Assembly (NCBI GenBank): GCA_922989275.2
Contig: OV277864.1
Coordinates: forward strand, 7,874,001 to 7,938,000
Reading direction: 5' to 3'
Origin: Gari tellinella
Lineage: Eukaryota; Mollusca; Bivalvia; Cardiida; Psammobiidae
Length of the DNA stretch: 64,000 nt
Under the pieces are notes generated by a model. That model was not told the origin of the DNA, did no database searches, and was given only the letters and a program-made list of their open reading frames with translations. Shown in pieces: positions 52,618 through 62,845 of the stretch. Both the position numbers and the translations under genes were made by a program. How positions within the stretch are numbered: the stretch's first letter is position 1; each line of letters opens with the position of its first letter.

Positions 52618-53885
52618 AGTTCAAAAAAACACGATAAATCTTAGATATTTTTAAAACTAATGGACATATTTAAATCAAATTTTGCATACACTTATGATGT
52701 GCCTATACCAACTCTGACAAGGAAATTCAGAATTTTTGATAGTCTGACTAAAAACTTTTCTTCTTTGTTTTATATAAATTTTGTGTCGCTGAAAATGGTC
52801 AATTACGTGGGGTGTTATTGGCTATTACCTTGATCACGTTTGTTTATATTGGAGAATATCCCCAGGTAAAATTACGTGCAAGTTGCTTCTGTCTGAAAGG
52901 TCAATCCCGTGCTGATATTGGTTGTATAGTTGTACAAAATTAATTGTGAGGCCCCATAATCCATTACATTTTTACTATGCCTAAATCCACGAACTCTTCA
53001 CCAGGAATAAAGAGAATTGCAATTACTTTTCAAACCGAAGCTCTAACATTTCTACATAATTACCGTAATCCAGATAAGAGCGACACATTTTCACTCATTT
53101 CAGCACCAAATCCTATGGTGTGACTGACTACTCATTAGAATCATCTCGAAGAGAGACGGTTCTAACGAGTAGTCACAGCATAGGGCTTAATTCAGAAGTA
53201 AAGATTTTAGTTTTGGAAATACATGTACTCTCCTTATCTGGAGCTTAATATGCATCAATCTTCGAGTTGTATTGCAGTACGTTTACGTTTTACGTTTCCT
53301 TTAAACGATAAAATAATAAAGGCTTTCCAACTGATCTGCATGGAAACAATCTGTTGAAAATTTGATAATGGTAAGTTGGTGTAGATCGTCTGGTATGAAC
53401 ATGTCTCTTCTGCTATTTATCACATTTAGTTATTTTGCGTTTTGTTGATAAAACTGTCGTATGAGTGGCACATGGTTCGGATCCTATTCAGATACAAAAT
53501 GGCTCCGGTGACCGATTAGGATCTAACATGTTCGCAAAAAAAATTATGGTCGGTTAATACGTCTAACGTACCCCAGGCAGGGCCTCGTTTGGTTAGTTGT
53601 AAACTGTTATGGTATGCGATGGCCTAACGGCGAGGCGTTACCGGGTCGTGAAAGATAGGCTGTTGAATAACTTGAAATCACCCTTCGGAAAAGTGTCCCT
53701 TAGAAGTGTAAACTTTATATAGAAGTTATGAATAAAACTTTTTTATTACGAAGAGTAAAAAATTGTTCTTTTTTGTCAGAGTTGGTATAGGTATATCATA
53801 AATCTATGCAAAATTCCATTTGTCTCCGTTGTCTTGTTATGGAGATATTTGAAAATTATCGTGTTTTTTTGAACTGCAAACGACC
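52618..53885. mobile_element. 1.27 kb element with ~130 bp inverted repeats
   Basis: Ends GGTCGTTTGCAGTTC (perfect for the first ~30 bp on both sides). Similarity continues through TTTTGCATA, GATGTGCCTATACC/GATATACCTATACC and AACTCTGACAA. TATA flanks both ends (52614-52617, 53886-53889). A family E copy is nested inside. A short frame starting ATG at about 52977 (MPKSTNSSPGIKRIA...) runs into the family E insertion and could be the start of a broken protein, but it is only about 30 residues. Confidence 0.85.
53063..53248 (+). mobile_element. Family E MITE nested in the long-TIR element
   Basis: AATCCAGATAAGAGCG start, palindrome ATTAGAATCATCTCG/AGAGACGGTTCTAACG, CTTATCTGGAGCTT end. Confidence 0.8.
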
Positions 53886-53889
53886 TATA

Positions 53890-54137
53890 CCTTCAAACTT
53901 AATTATATTAATATTTCTTGAGCCAAACTACAAAGCTTAATTCTGAACTGAAACAATAGAATTGAATTCAGACAACAGCTAGTAAGGCAGATGATATAAT
54001 GTAGGTCAAGTAGATGGAAACCGTGACAATAAATAGGTTATTTACCTAATCTGTTTATTTTACACTCTTGTTTCCTCTCCTCATAGGACTGTCTTAGAAC
54101 ACCTCTGTCTGTCTTAACTCTTTCTTAACTTGGTTAC
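53890..54137. other. No recognised feature
   Basis: No matched repeat. Confidence 0.4.
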
Positions 54138-54388
54138 TTAACCCATTACCCCATAGCATGTTTCTAGTTTTGAAGACATGTGACCACTTAAAACAGGTTG
54201 AAAGTAAAGCAGAATGTGCCTTAAGGCACATTTTGCTTTACTTTCAGCCTCTTTTAAGCTACCAATTGCTAGGATATAGAAAATTTTCTTATTAGTCATA
54301 TTCATGACTGTATAAGGTGGGTATATTTTCTTCAGTGAAGGAATAAATTAGAGACGTAAAAAGGCGTATCTATGGGATAATGGGTTAA
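54138..54388 (+). mobile_element. Family A MITE
   Basis: 251 bp, both TTAA ends, intact core. Confidence 0.9.
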
Positions 54389-54665
54389 AGCAGACTAAAG
54401 AAAAGCAGAATGCTCCTTAATTATTTTTACTTTCAGCTTGCTTTTAGATAGTATCCTTACTAGAATATAGGAAATATAGTTCTGCCACTTTATACAGTCA
54501 TAAATGTGCACCATAAATATTTTCTACATTCTAGCATATGATAGCTTAAAGCAGGCTGAAAGTAAAGCAGAATGTGCTTTAAGGTGCAAGCTTCTTTACT
54601 TTCAACATGCCTTTAGTATTCAACTATCTTCAAAACTAGAAACAGGCTATGGGGTAATGGGTTAA
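54389..54665 (-). mobile_element. Two broken family A copies
   Basis: A core fragment (AAGCAGACTAAAGAAAAGC ... CAGCTTGCTTTTAG) to about 54480. Then a right-sided copy with tip TGTGCTTTAAGGTGCA, ending GGGTAATGGG + TTAA at 54662. Confidence 0.75.
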
Positions 54666-54731
54666 ACCTTTTATGATTATTCCATATAGTACCACAATGA
54701 AAAGAAAATTCATTGATCATTTTGAATATAT

Positions 54732-54800
54732 GTGACTGCTTTATTAAAGCAATATGAAAGTAAAGTAGAAGGCTCCTGTTAGAATTCTCTGCTACCATCA
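54732..54800. repeat. Degenerate A/D-type palindrome
   Basis: AAAGCAATATGAAAGTAAAG, tip GGCTCCTGTTAGAATTC. Confidence 0.45.
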
Positions 54801-55167
54801 AATGGATTTATCCAGACTTCTTGCTTAAAAGCACTTATTGGAGCTATAGGGTATAGGCTATTTGTACTTGTAGCTATGGAACAGAAGGCTATATGTATAT
54901 ATAATTATACATGTTTAATTGACCATTAGAAACTAAAGAGTATTCATCCTATCAATTATTTGGACATTGATTGAACAATATGTGCCTGTACCATAATATA
55001 TTGTTATAGATGCAAACTAAACATGTAATTGACATTTATAAGGTGTGTCATTTATGTCCCCTATGGCAATTAGAAGCACTCCCTAATCTATAAGATCAGT
55101 AACTCAACAGTTACTGTGCAATATTCCCTCTCATTAGCGACACCCACAACATTATTTTAATGCCAGA
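54801..55167. other. No recognised feature
   Basis: AT-rich. Confidence 0.4.
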
Positions 55168-55372
55168 CTGTAACCCTTTACTTCATAGACTGTTTCTAGT
55201 TTGATGACATTGGTGAACGTTTAAAGCAGGTTGAAAGTAAATTCTGCATTACTTTCAACCTGCTGTAATAAGCCGTCATCTACTAGATGTAGAATATATT
55301 TCTTACAGTGCATATTTATGACAGTATAAAGTGAAGGCATTAAAAGGCGTATTTAGGGGGTAATAGGCTAAG
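55168..55372 (+). mobile_element. Family A MITE, decayed
   Basis: TAACCCTTTACTTCATAG, short hairpin GGTTGAAAGTAAATTCTGC, GGGGGTAATAGGCTAA. Confidence 0.75.
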
Positions 55373-55792
55373 GCAGTTGACAACTTAAAGCAGGAGCTTG
55401 CTGCATTATTTTGCTCTGTCTGTCTCTAAAGATTCCCATTCTATATAACTTGTATGTCCATGAAGAGAGGTAGGACTGTAATTATACGATAGTTAAATTA
55501 GTGTAAATTATTGTGATTGGTTATCGCCTAACATACACCTATCCTGTCACCCCAAAGGGCCACACAGTCACAGTACCACATACATGTAATTTGTTTTAGT
55601 CATGTAACTTAATGGTCATGTAATTTACTGTCAGGGAAACTGCTTTATAGAAACATGTATAATCTTAGCAAAGCAAGTAACAAAACACTAGGAACTAGTC
55701 AAGTAAAACTAACGATCTTTGCAGGTTTGCAAGTAACAGTATAAACATCTACAAAATCACTGTAAATATTGACTCTTTTCCCCCATGTTAAA
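55373..55792. other. Mostly unassigned
   Basis: CAACTTAAAGCAGGAGCTTG is a small core remnant. The rest is unrecognised. Confidence 0.4.
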
Positions 55793-55935
55793 AGCAGTGG
55801 ACTGACTAAAGCTATATGAAAGTAAAGCATGAAAAAGCACCTCTAGGAGATTTTTGATTTCCTTCCACTTGTTTACTTAAACATCTCATTAAGAAGCTTT
55901 GTTTTATTTTTATCTTGCTTTAAGCTGCCATCTAT
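55793..55935. repeat. Degenerate D-type palindrome
   Basis: CTAAAGCTATATGAAAGTAAAG ... TATCTTGCTTTAAGCTGCC. Confidence 0.45.
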
Positions 55936-56058
55936 CTTATCATATTATCTGCCGCCTTTCAAGTTGTCCTTTTAATTTGTAATTTATTGTACTTTAAGGC
56001 AAAATAATATCTCAAGATTGTTTGTGAAAAGGAGTTTCTGCATTTCGTTTGGCCTGCT

Positions 56059-56327
56059 TTAACCCTCTACCCTGCTAGCGCCTTTTTCTAATTTAAAGAC
56101 AGGGGATCACTCAAAGCAGGTTGAAAGTAAAGAAGAATGTATCTTAAGGTGCATTCTGCTCTATTTTCAGCCTGCTTTAAGCTACCATGATATAGAAACT
56201 GGCATTTCATGGCTGTATACAGTGGAATTATTTTTTTCAGTGGGAAAATGCATATCTTATGGTACATGTAATGGGTGTAGCCAACATATTGCCACAAACG
56301 GAATACAAACTATGGAGGAAGGGTTAA
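56059..56327 (+). mobile_element. Family A MITE, decayed right side
   Basis: TTAA + CCCTCTACCCTGCTAG, palindrome with tip GTATCTTAAGGTGC, GGAGGAAGGG + TTAA. Confidence 0.75.
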
Positions 56328-56450
56328 GGGGACATTAAACAACATCAACCATCCAAAACACCATGCACATCCTATATTACAAGTGTTAAACACAGCAGGA
56401 TCATGTCGAATGAGACAAGGTGTCTTTGACCTTTCACAATGATTGTCTTT

Positions 56451-56462
56451 CCCCCCCCCCCC
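56451..56462. repeat. Poly-C run
   Basis: Twelve consecutive C. Confidence 0.9.
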
Positions 56463-56518
56463 GCCTTTTTGGCATACCTCTAGATTGAAGGATAGTATAA
56501 CCATTACTACTATTGATT

Positions 56519-56949
56519 CTATAACCCATTACTCCTCATATATACATACAGTCCAACTTCGATATCTCGAACTTGTTGAACTCGAACTATCCAATAATTC
56601 GACACATGAAATTAATTATTTCATGCTCGGTTAAGTCCAACATACCCATATTTCAAGGTTAAAACGCGGCTAAGTCACGTTTTAACTTTGAAATATGGGT
56701 ATGTTTGATTTAATCGAGTTTGAGATAAGTTTGACTGTATACTAGTTACCTTCAATTTATTCCACCACTGAAGAAAATAGTTTCACTTTCTACAGTGATG
56801 CACCTAATCCTAGTATAATTATGGTAGCTTAAATCAGGGCAAAGTAAAGCAGAATGTGACATGTTGCACTCTTTTTCACTTTCAATCTGCTTAAGTGGTC
56901 ACCTGTTTTATAACTATAAACAGGCAATAATTGTTGTAAAGGGTGAAAT
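56519..56949 (-). mobile_element. Family A MITE split by family F
   Basis: ATAACCCATTACTCCTCATA on the left; after 56739 CACTGAAGAAAATAG, core and CAGGCAATAATTG on the right. Confidence 0.75.
56547..56739. mobile_element. Family F MITE
   Basis: TACAGTCCAACTTCGATATC ends with TA. Both internal hairpins are better preserved than at 25974. Confidence 0.9.
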
Positions 56950-57216
56950 GAGTTGTAAAGGGTGTTTGCCAAGTGGCACTAACCAGGGCGTGGATTAATT
57001 ATGTCCCTTTGAAACAAAACAATTGCCAAGAACCATTGACTGGTATTGTTCGACAATATTGACCTGATGTTGGTGACTTCTATTAGCATAATTTCACACT
57101 TTGTTGCATTTCTAAATATAGCTTCGGAACACTTCGTTATCATTTGTACGAGAACGCACATTGTTACCACATCGGTACCGCGAAAATATATCATTGCTCG
57201 GTTCCACAAACATTGA

Positions 57217-57297
57217 TAGGTATTTAGCGCAAGTGGTAAGGAAGACGACTATACATTATTTTTCCTACAGTCAGTGGTTCGAATCCCATGCAATACT
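57217..57297 (+). pseudogene. tRNA-like module, left of copy J
   Basis: A box TAGCGCAAGTGGTAAGG (57225), B box GGTTCGAATCC (57276), then a 10-base T run at about 57313. Confidence 0.55.
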
Positions 57298-57439
57298 CAT
57301 ACATTTTATTACTTTTTTTTTTACAATTTATACTGTTTCTTTTAAGTATTCATACAATGTCCATTTCATTTGGAACACGATTCTTTTGTTATTTTTTAAA
57401 AATTTATATCATAGCGTCCGGTTATGAAATAAAAATATT

Positions 57440-57510
57440 TTCCCCTCTATCAGGATTCAAACCCGGAATCTCAATGTTACAAATCCCTTGCTCTAACGAC
57501 ACACTGTTGT
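57440..57510 (-). pseudogene. tRNA-like module, right of copy J
   Basis: On the minus strand GTCGTTAGAGCAAGGGA (A-box region), ATTTGTAAC (TGT anticodon-like) and GGGTTTGAATCC (B box). Confidence 0.5.
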
Positions 57511-57865
57511 AGATGAGTTACATCAGAGGGTTGTAAATTAGGTATATATTGGCAAGAGTCGCAGGTGAGGACATCGATGATCTTACTTGAATTAAACCCC
57601 ACTCGAAAGCGCAACATAGTGCGTTTAGTGAGTACGATTATACTAGGAGACTCGGGAATAATAGTTTATCAACAACAACTCTTTGAACTTGCTCAATGTG
57701 GAGTGTTAATCCACTGAGGATCACAACTGTAACAAGATTCACGTAATCAGCCGAAACAACCCGACACTTTACGATTCGCTATCGATTATTGATTTATACT
57801 GCATCATCTCGCTGTAATTTATTCATGCATAAAGTTCAACGTCAGGTCAATATTGTCGAACAATA

Positions 57866-58267
57866 TCAGTAGGTCTCCCTTTTTAATTGAGTCGTCTTTC
57901 TTGTTTCCCTTTTTTAAATGATGATCTCCCTTTTTCACATTTTATATTCTCACTGATCTGTTTTATCCTTGCTTCCAAATATTGCTTATATAGGTGACCT
58001 AGTACTCAAAGTAATCATCTCATGTTGTACAATTAAGAATGCCTTTGATTAAGTTTATTATTACAATTATTGCAAACGGTTTTGATCAACTTTTCTCCTT
58101 AAGTTTCCAGAAAATGATCTAAAATCTAACAGTTCCCTCCCCTAGCGATCAATCCCGTCAAACAATGCAAACTTGATGCATTATGATCCCCATGACTTCA
58201 TTCTATATACAGTAGTATAAGTTGACTGTATAACAATAGTAATTGTTGATAATAATGAAATTACATG
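57866..58267. other. Unassigned spacer between the two tRNA-bearing elements
   Basis: Contains repeated CTCCCTTTTT motifs near 57877-57935. Confidence 0.4.
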
Positions 58268-58477
58268 TACAGTAGAACCTCTCTATTACGACCACTAAAT
58301 TTTGTAAAAATATAAGTCGTTTAAGACAGGTGACTGCTTAAAGCAATGTTAAAGTGAAACAGAAAGCTCCTACAGGAGCTTTCTGTTGCACTTTCACATT
58401 GCTTTAAGCTGTCACCTCTCTATTAGACAATCAATTAGCCTTCATTTTAGTGGTCGTAATAGCGAGGTTTTACTGTA
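58268..58477 (+). mobile_element. Family D MITE
   Basis: 210 bp, TACAGTAGAACCTCTCTATT ends with TA, perfect tip AGCTCCTACAGGAGCT. Confidence 0.9.
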
Positions 58478-58654
58478 TTTACATTGTTTATGCCTGGACT
58501 AGATATTGTTTGGTTTTATTGACCTGTCAAAATTTGAATATTCATACGTCACTGAAAGTTGATATTTAGCTTCGGTATAAAGTCGATACTTTCCGTTTTG
58601 ATTTACGGATAGGAACTGAAGGATATTGATCATTCTGTGTCGAACGTAAATCAA

Positions 58655-58740
58655 CAATCGAGTTAGAGTAGTTGGTAGGGAGGACGGGTACTTGTAAAAG
58701 GATGAAAGGTTGTGGGTTCGATCCCCGTTAGGTTTTATTT
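58655..58740 (+). pseudogene. tRNA-like (Thr-like) module, left of copy L
   Basis: TTAGAGTAGTTGGTAGGG (A-box region), ACTTGTAAAAGG (TGT anticodon-like), GGTTGTGGGTTCGATCCCC (T arm with five pairs counting wobbles), then TTTTATTTCTTTTTT. The D and acceptor stems are poor. Confidence 0.6.
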
Positions 58741-58923
58741 CTTTTTTATTACAATTATTTTCTTTTTTAAACAGTTAGTTTACTTGAATTGTTCAACAAA
58801 GTGATCTATAATACAAAATGTGCCATAGACAACCTAAACGTTACACTTTGTAAACTATTAAAAGTTTTAAATGTATGTAAAATGTGACCCGATGTGGTCT
58901 CTCAAACCTAGATAACAAATGCC

Positions 58924-59135
58924 TTAACTCTTTTATCACTGAAACCTTAAATGGACTCTTCCAGGTTGCAATTAATTCTAGTCAATGTATGACAACTAAA
59001 TGGCAAACAGTGTATCCCTGGTCAAAGGACTCAGTCAGGATCCCTAGAGCTGATCGTGGTATTCACTGACTATATGGAACAGGTGTATAGGTATACTCTT
59101 CGTGAATGATACATAAATTAGATCCAAAGGGATTT
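58924..59135 (+). mobile_element. Family B MITE nested in copy L, decayed
   Basis: TTAA + CTCTTTTATCACTGAAACC, AACAGTGTATCCCTGGTC, palindrome eroded, TAGATCCAAAGGG end. Confidence 0.75.
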
Positions 59136-59209
59136 CAATCTATTTTTCTCCTCCTCCTTGCAGTTTCGAATGCACAAAATAATAAAAGATAATAATAAAA
59201 AATATATAT

Positions 59210-59288
59210 CCTCCGCTGGGTATCGAACTCATGGCCATACATGTACTAAGTAAAACACTACTTTACTGCCTCGACCACGATGACATAT
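59210..59288 (-). pseudogene. tRNA-like (Leu/Ser-type) module, right of copy L
   Basis: On the minus strand CGTGGTCGAGGCAGTAAAG (A box) and GAGTTCGATACCC (B box), followed by TATATATTTTTTATT. Confidence 0.55.
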
Positions 59289-59665
59289 AGGTATCTAAAA
59301 CTTATTCTAAATATAAACTTTATATTTCAACCCTGACCTACCCGTACAACTAGCGGAAATAATCGATGTCGGACGAAGCTAAATATAGCGTGTTCAACCA
59401 GCGTATAATTATTTAAATTTTGACAGGTTAATAAAACACAACAATAGTAATCATACGTAAGCAATTGACTTTGTTGATATCACAATCTATATCCTCTTCC
59501 TCAAATTTACCCAGGGCTCCATATAAGAGGAAGTAAACTGAACAAATTCAACACTTTCTCCCTCAGTTCAGCACAAAATCCTATGGTGTAATCCTAAATA
59601 CAGTTATCTCTAAGAGACGATTTTAAAAATTCTAACGAGTAGTGACGCCATATGTATTTATACAG

Positions 59666-60069
59666 ATTTATTTATGCTTTTCGGTGGATTACCACGAAAT
59701 AGCAGTGGATTATCACTTGATAATTTCACTGCTTTAAGCAGTGGGATTATCGCCATGCGCGCTTTTATTATGAATTTTCCCCGTAGCGCTCCCCAAGAAT
59801 CGTAGTCAATCGTGTCTTATCGTTAAATTCCAAGAGTCCGATTTGTCGCGAACCACTCAACGGAAGAACACAAATCCAAAATCGGGAGCAACGACGTAAT
59901 TCGGATGACGTCAAATCAATAATTCAGTGACGTCATCGTACGGGAAACTGTTTCGAAAATGTGTTCGATATCAAGTTGGGGCTCAACACGGGGTAAATCA
60001 TGTACTTTCGCTTTCACAATTTTCAAACAATTTCGTTTAAAAAGTGGCTTAAAAGCATAAATAAATAGA
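59666..60069. promoter_or_regulatory. CpG-rich core with two TGACGTCA, bounded by inverted repeats
   Basis: Bounded by ATTTATTTATGCTTTT (59668) and AAAAGCATAAATAAAT (60052). CpG-rich (GCGCGC, CCGTAGCGC, TTGTCGCGAACC). TGACGTCA at 59906-59913 and 59928-59935. No TATA box seen. Regulatory role inferred only. Confidence 0.35.
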
Positions 60070-60087
60070 ATAATTGTATTTTTTTCA

Positions 60088-60199
60088 GTATAAGATCGAA
60101 TTTAATCCATTTCGTGAACATCAGACTGTTATATTTTCATTCGTGAAAATATAACGTCTGATGTTCACTCAATGGATTAAATTTCTATCTGATACTGAA
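60088..60199. repeat. Long hairpin
   Basis: Arms of about 50 bp with CGTGAACATCAGAC.GTTATA / TATAACGTCTGATGTTCAC and TTTAATCCATT / AATGGATTAAA. It stands beside the TGACGTCA core. Confidence 0.9.
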
Positions 60200-60344
60200 A
60201 TTTTTTTTTATCCTCTATCTACTTTAGGCTTTGAAAACCTCCCCTCGTCTGGAGCTCTGTTAAACCTTTTCACTGCTATGCCCTCATCTGCTTTAAACTA
60301 TTGTTGTCTGTCTTTATTTTTATTGAATTCTAGGTGTATAATAC

Positions 60345-60400
60345 AATAAGAAATATTTCCTATATTCTAGCAGATGATAGGTTAAAGCAGATTGAAGATA
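60345..60400 (-). mobile_element. Family A fragment
   Basis: TAAGAAATATTTCCTATATTC and AGCAGATGATAGG, AAAGCAGATTGAAG. Confidence 0.6.
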
Positions 60401-60448
60401 AGAGACTGTACTATTTCAATAGGACATTACCAATTGATAGCTGAGCAT

Positions 60449-60700
60449 TTAACCCATTACCCCATAAATACGCCTTTTTATGCCATTAATTTATTCCTAC
60501 ACTTCAAAAAATAGCTGTAATTTATATAGTGATGAATATAGTTCATAAGAAATATTTTGTATATTCTAGCAGATAATAGCTTAAAGCAGGCTGAAAGTAA
60601 AGCAGAATGTGCCTTAGGGCACATTCTGCTTTACTTTCAACCTGCTTTAAGTGGTCACCTACCTTCAATACTAGAAACAGGTTATGGGGTAATGGATTAA
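60449..60700 (-). mobile_element. Family A MITE
   Basis: 252 bp, both TTAA ends, tip TGTGCCTTAGGGCACA. Confidence 0.9.
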
Positions 60701-61148
60701 GCTTGGTCAAAATCTGGCCACAAACTGTTGTTTGCAATAATTTATCATACATCATCAATGACAGGATAAAGACCAAATAGTCCTTACGCCTACACATATG
60801 TACTGTTATATATTCAGTCATATTGTCCGGCTTGGCTCTCAGGGAATACAAATCCAAATGTTATCCACATAATCCCATGCTCTAGGGAGGGACACCTCAA
60901 TATAACATGCTTCATGTGAACTTTTATCATTAGCCTAATATATATATTAAGTGTGCGATATGTAATTGTAAAGCAAGTGCAGAGTAAAATCTTATACATT
61001 CCCAATTCCCTTCGCTGTAACAGTGATTTGAAAGCCATCAGAATTACCTACTATGCCAGACATATATTGGGAATGCAATGGATCTCCTACATTACCAATG
61101 ACAATTAAGGTTTGTCATCAGCACTTTCATCATCATAATACCATCTGC
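60701..61148. other. No recognised feature
   Basis: No matched repeat. Confidence 0.4.
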
Positions 61149-61399
61149 TCAACTCTTTCCTCCCTGAAACTTTAAATGAACAATTCCAGTTTCCATTTTA
61201 GTCTAGTCCCTTTCTGACTTTTAAGGGTTGTTTTTGTCAATGTTTGGTATTATGACAAACAGTGAAGACCCAGATCAGAGGGCTCCTTTCGGAGCCCTCT
61301 GATCTGGGTCTTCACTGTTTGCATAGGACAAGTGTACTATCCACATGTACACTGTTTGAAAAGGACACCTATATGCGGGACTAGGGTTCAAAGGGTTAA
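61149..61399 (+). mobile_element. Family B MITE, best preserved
   Basis: 251 bp. TCAACTCTTTCCTCCCTGAA start, near-perfect palindrome at 61254-61322 with tip GGGCTCCTTTCGGAGCCC, GGGTTCAAAGGG + TTAA end. Confidence 0.9.
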
Positions 61400-61630
61400 T
61401 TGACCCATTTCCCCATAGCCTGTTTCTTCGGTTATGACTAAAGGTGACCACTTAAAGCAGGCTGAAAGTAAAGCAGAATGTGCCCTATATAAGGCACATT
61501 CTGCTTTACTTTCAGCCATCTTCTACGATATAGCAAATATATTTCATGAATGTATAAAATTGAACTATTTTCTACAGTGAATCAGTAAATCAAAGGGGTA
61601 AAAAGGTGTATTTATGGGGTAATTGGGTCA
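61400..61630 (+). mobile_element. Family A MITE
   Basis: TTGACCCATTTCCCCATAG start, core with tip GCCCTATATAAGGC, GGGGTAATTGGGTCA end. It lies directly against family B. Confidence 0.8.
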
Positions 61631-62204
61631 TCAGCCCTTTCATCATCAAAATATCATCTGCTTAAATACTGTGACCTGTACTACTGTTTCACAGCTAGAA
61701 TTAAGACAAAATGATCGAAGACATGTCTATCAAACAGTTTGAGACCTGGTTGGACCCAATGTTACACAGCCTCTTTTCAATATCCAGAGTGTTTACAAAG
61801 ATGCTTTTGATATGAGGACCAGATATCATAAATCCTTTGCAAACAGTTTTAAAAGACCCAAATCAGGCAGACCCTAGATGACCCTCAGAATCCCTGTTTG
61901 TTACACTTTTGTATATTGTGCAGATAAACCTGTACAGTGAAATCTAATAAACACAAGAGTACAAGTGAACATTGAGAATTCACTTCATACAGGTGATATG
62001 CACTTATATTTCAATGGAGGACAATTTAAGAGTTTAAGGGGATTAGAACCATTGCACTGCAACTGATCAAATACCTATAGAGAACTTGAGGCACAATGAA
62101 GCCAGTTGATCTAAGACCTTATAAGGAGGCGTCAGGACACAGTGAAAGAAAAGTGTTGTAAGACTTTGTCAGCTTTTATCCCCCACTTGAACAGCTGGGT
62201 AATT
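61631..62204. other. Mostly unassigned; family C/B arms near 61735-61890
   Basis: CAAACAGTTTGAGACCTGG and CAAACAGTTTTAAAAGACCC are decayed arms. Confidence 0.45.
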
Positions 62205-62660
62205 ATCGCTAATACAGAGAAGTGATTGTTGATAGGTTTACACAAGATTTGTTTCAAAAGTCATTTCAACAATATTTAACCTTTTTCTGTAAAATCTTCA
62301 ACCCCTCTCCTGCTGTATTCACATATAAAACTTGAACTATTACATTGGCTAATGAAACAAGGAAACTTTTCTAATACAGAGAAGTGATTGTTGATAGGTT
62401 TACACAAGATTAATTTCAAAAGTCATTCTGTAAAATCTAAATTATACCCCTCTCCTGCTGAATATTCACATATGAAACTATGAACATCTATAATTCCCAA
62501 CTATTACATTGGCTAATAAAAATAAAGAACATTTCCCTCATCAAAGAGTGCAGGCTCATGTCACATATAAAACTATGAACATCTATCATCTCAACTATTA
62601 CAATGGCTGATGAAATCAGGAACATTTCCCTCATCAAAAAGTGCAGGCTCATGTCCTGAA
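62205..62660 (+). repeat. Nested tandem duplications (~163 and ~95 bp)
   Basis: ATACAGAGAAGTGATTGTTG to CATTGGCTAATGAAA recurs about 163 bp later. Then CACATATGAAACTATGAAC to AGTGCAGGCTCATGTC recurs about 90 bp later. Confidence 0.85.
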
Positions 62661-62845
62661 GGAGCTATCTCATCTTTGTCTGTTTTCACGAGAGTCAATA
62701 TACGATAATAACAGGAGCAAGGTGATAATGAAGCTAAATAGAGGCATGGCTAGTTATGAAGACAAATGTCTGTGTAATGCAGAGCAAAAGTAATGCAAAT
62801 GATGCAAGTTGTTCAAAGTATTCTGTGCTAAATATGCCATCTGCT

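Larger units (their letters stand above)
52545..53900. mobile_element. Family C remnant hosting the long-TIR element
   Basis: CAGACGCTGAGTAACTAG and GTCTGATCAGGATCCAAA are the right arm of a family C core. It breaks off exactly where the long-TIR element starts. Confidence 0.5.
57044..57865. mobile_element. Element with two convergent tRNA-like modules (copy J)
   Basis: TIRs TATTGTTCGACAATATTGAC + CTGATGTTG, about 30 bp and nearly identical at the two ends. TA is the first and last dinucleotide. Inside the left end is AAATATAGCTTCGG, also found in copy L. A plus-strand tRNA-like module lies ~170 bp from the left end, and a minus-strand module faces it. 822 bp, no ORF above 90 codons that looks real. 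Same family as 58504-59446 by TIR, subterminal motif and layout. Confidence 0.75.
58504..59446. mobile_element. Element with two convergent tRNA-like modules (copy L)
   Basis: TIRs TATTGTTTGGTTTTATTGAC and TATTGTTGTGTTTTATTAAC continue as CTGTCAAAATTT and, more weakly, to TATTTAGCTTCG about 70 bp in. A plus-strand tRNA-like module starts ~155 bp from the left end. A minus-strand one starts ~160 bp from the right end. A family B copy is inserted between them; without it the element is about 730 bp. Confidence 0.8.
59512..60259 (+). mobile_element. Family E MITE split by a hairpin module
   Basis: CCAGGGCTCCATATAAGAGG at the left, with the palindrome to about 59665. The right end TTTGAAAACCTCCCCTCGTC, TGGAGCTCTG resumes after 60224. 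Confidence 0.75.

Noticed and set aside
34126..59288. tRNA-like modules as functional tRNA genes
   Set aside because: A and B boxes are good, but acceptor stems and usually D stems do not pair, and all lie inside repeated elements. Kept as tRNA-like modules.
4062..60199. Hammerhead-type ribozyme in the hairpin modules
   Set aside because: I looked for a CTGATGA core paired with a GAAA strand around the hairpins and did not find the arrangement.
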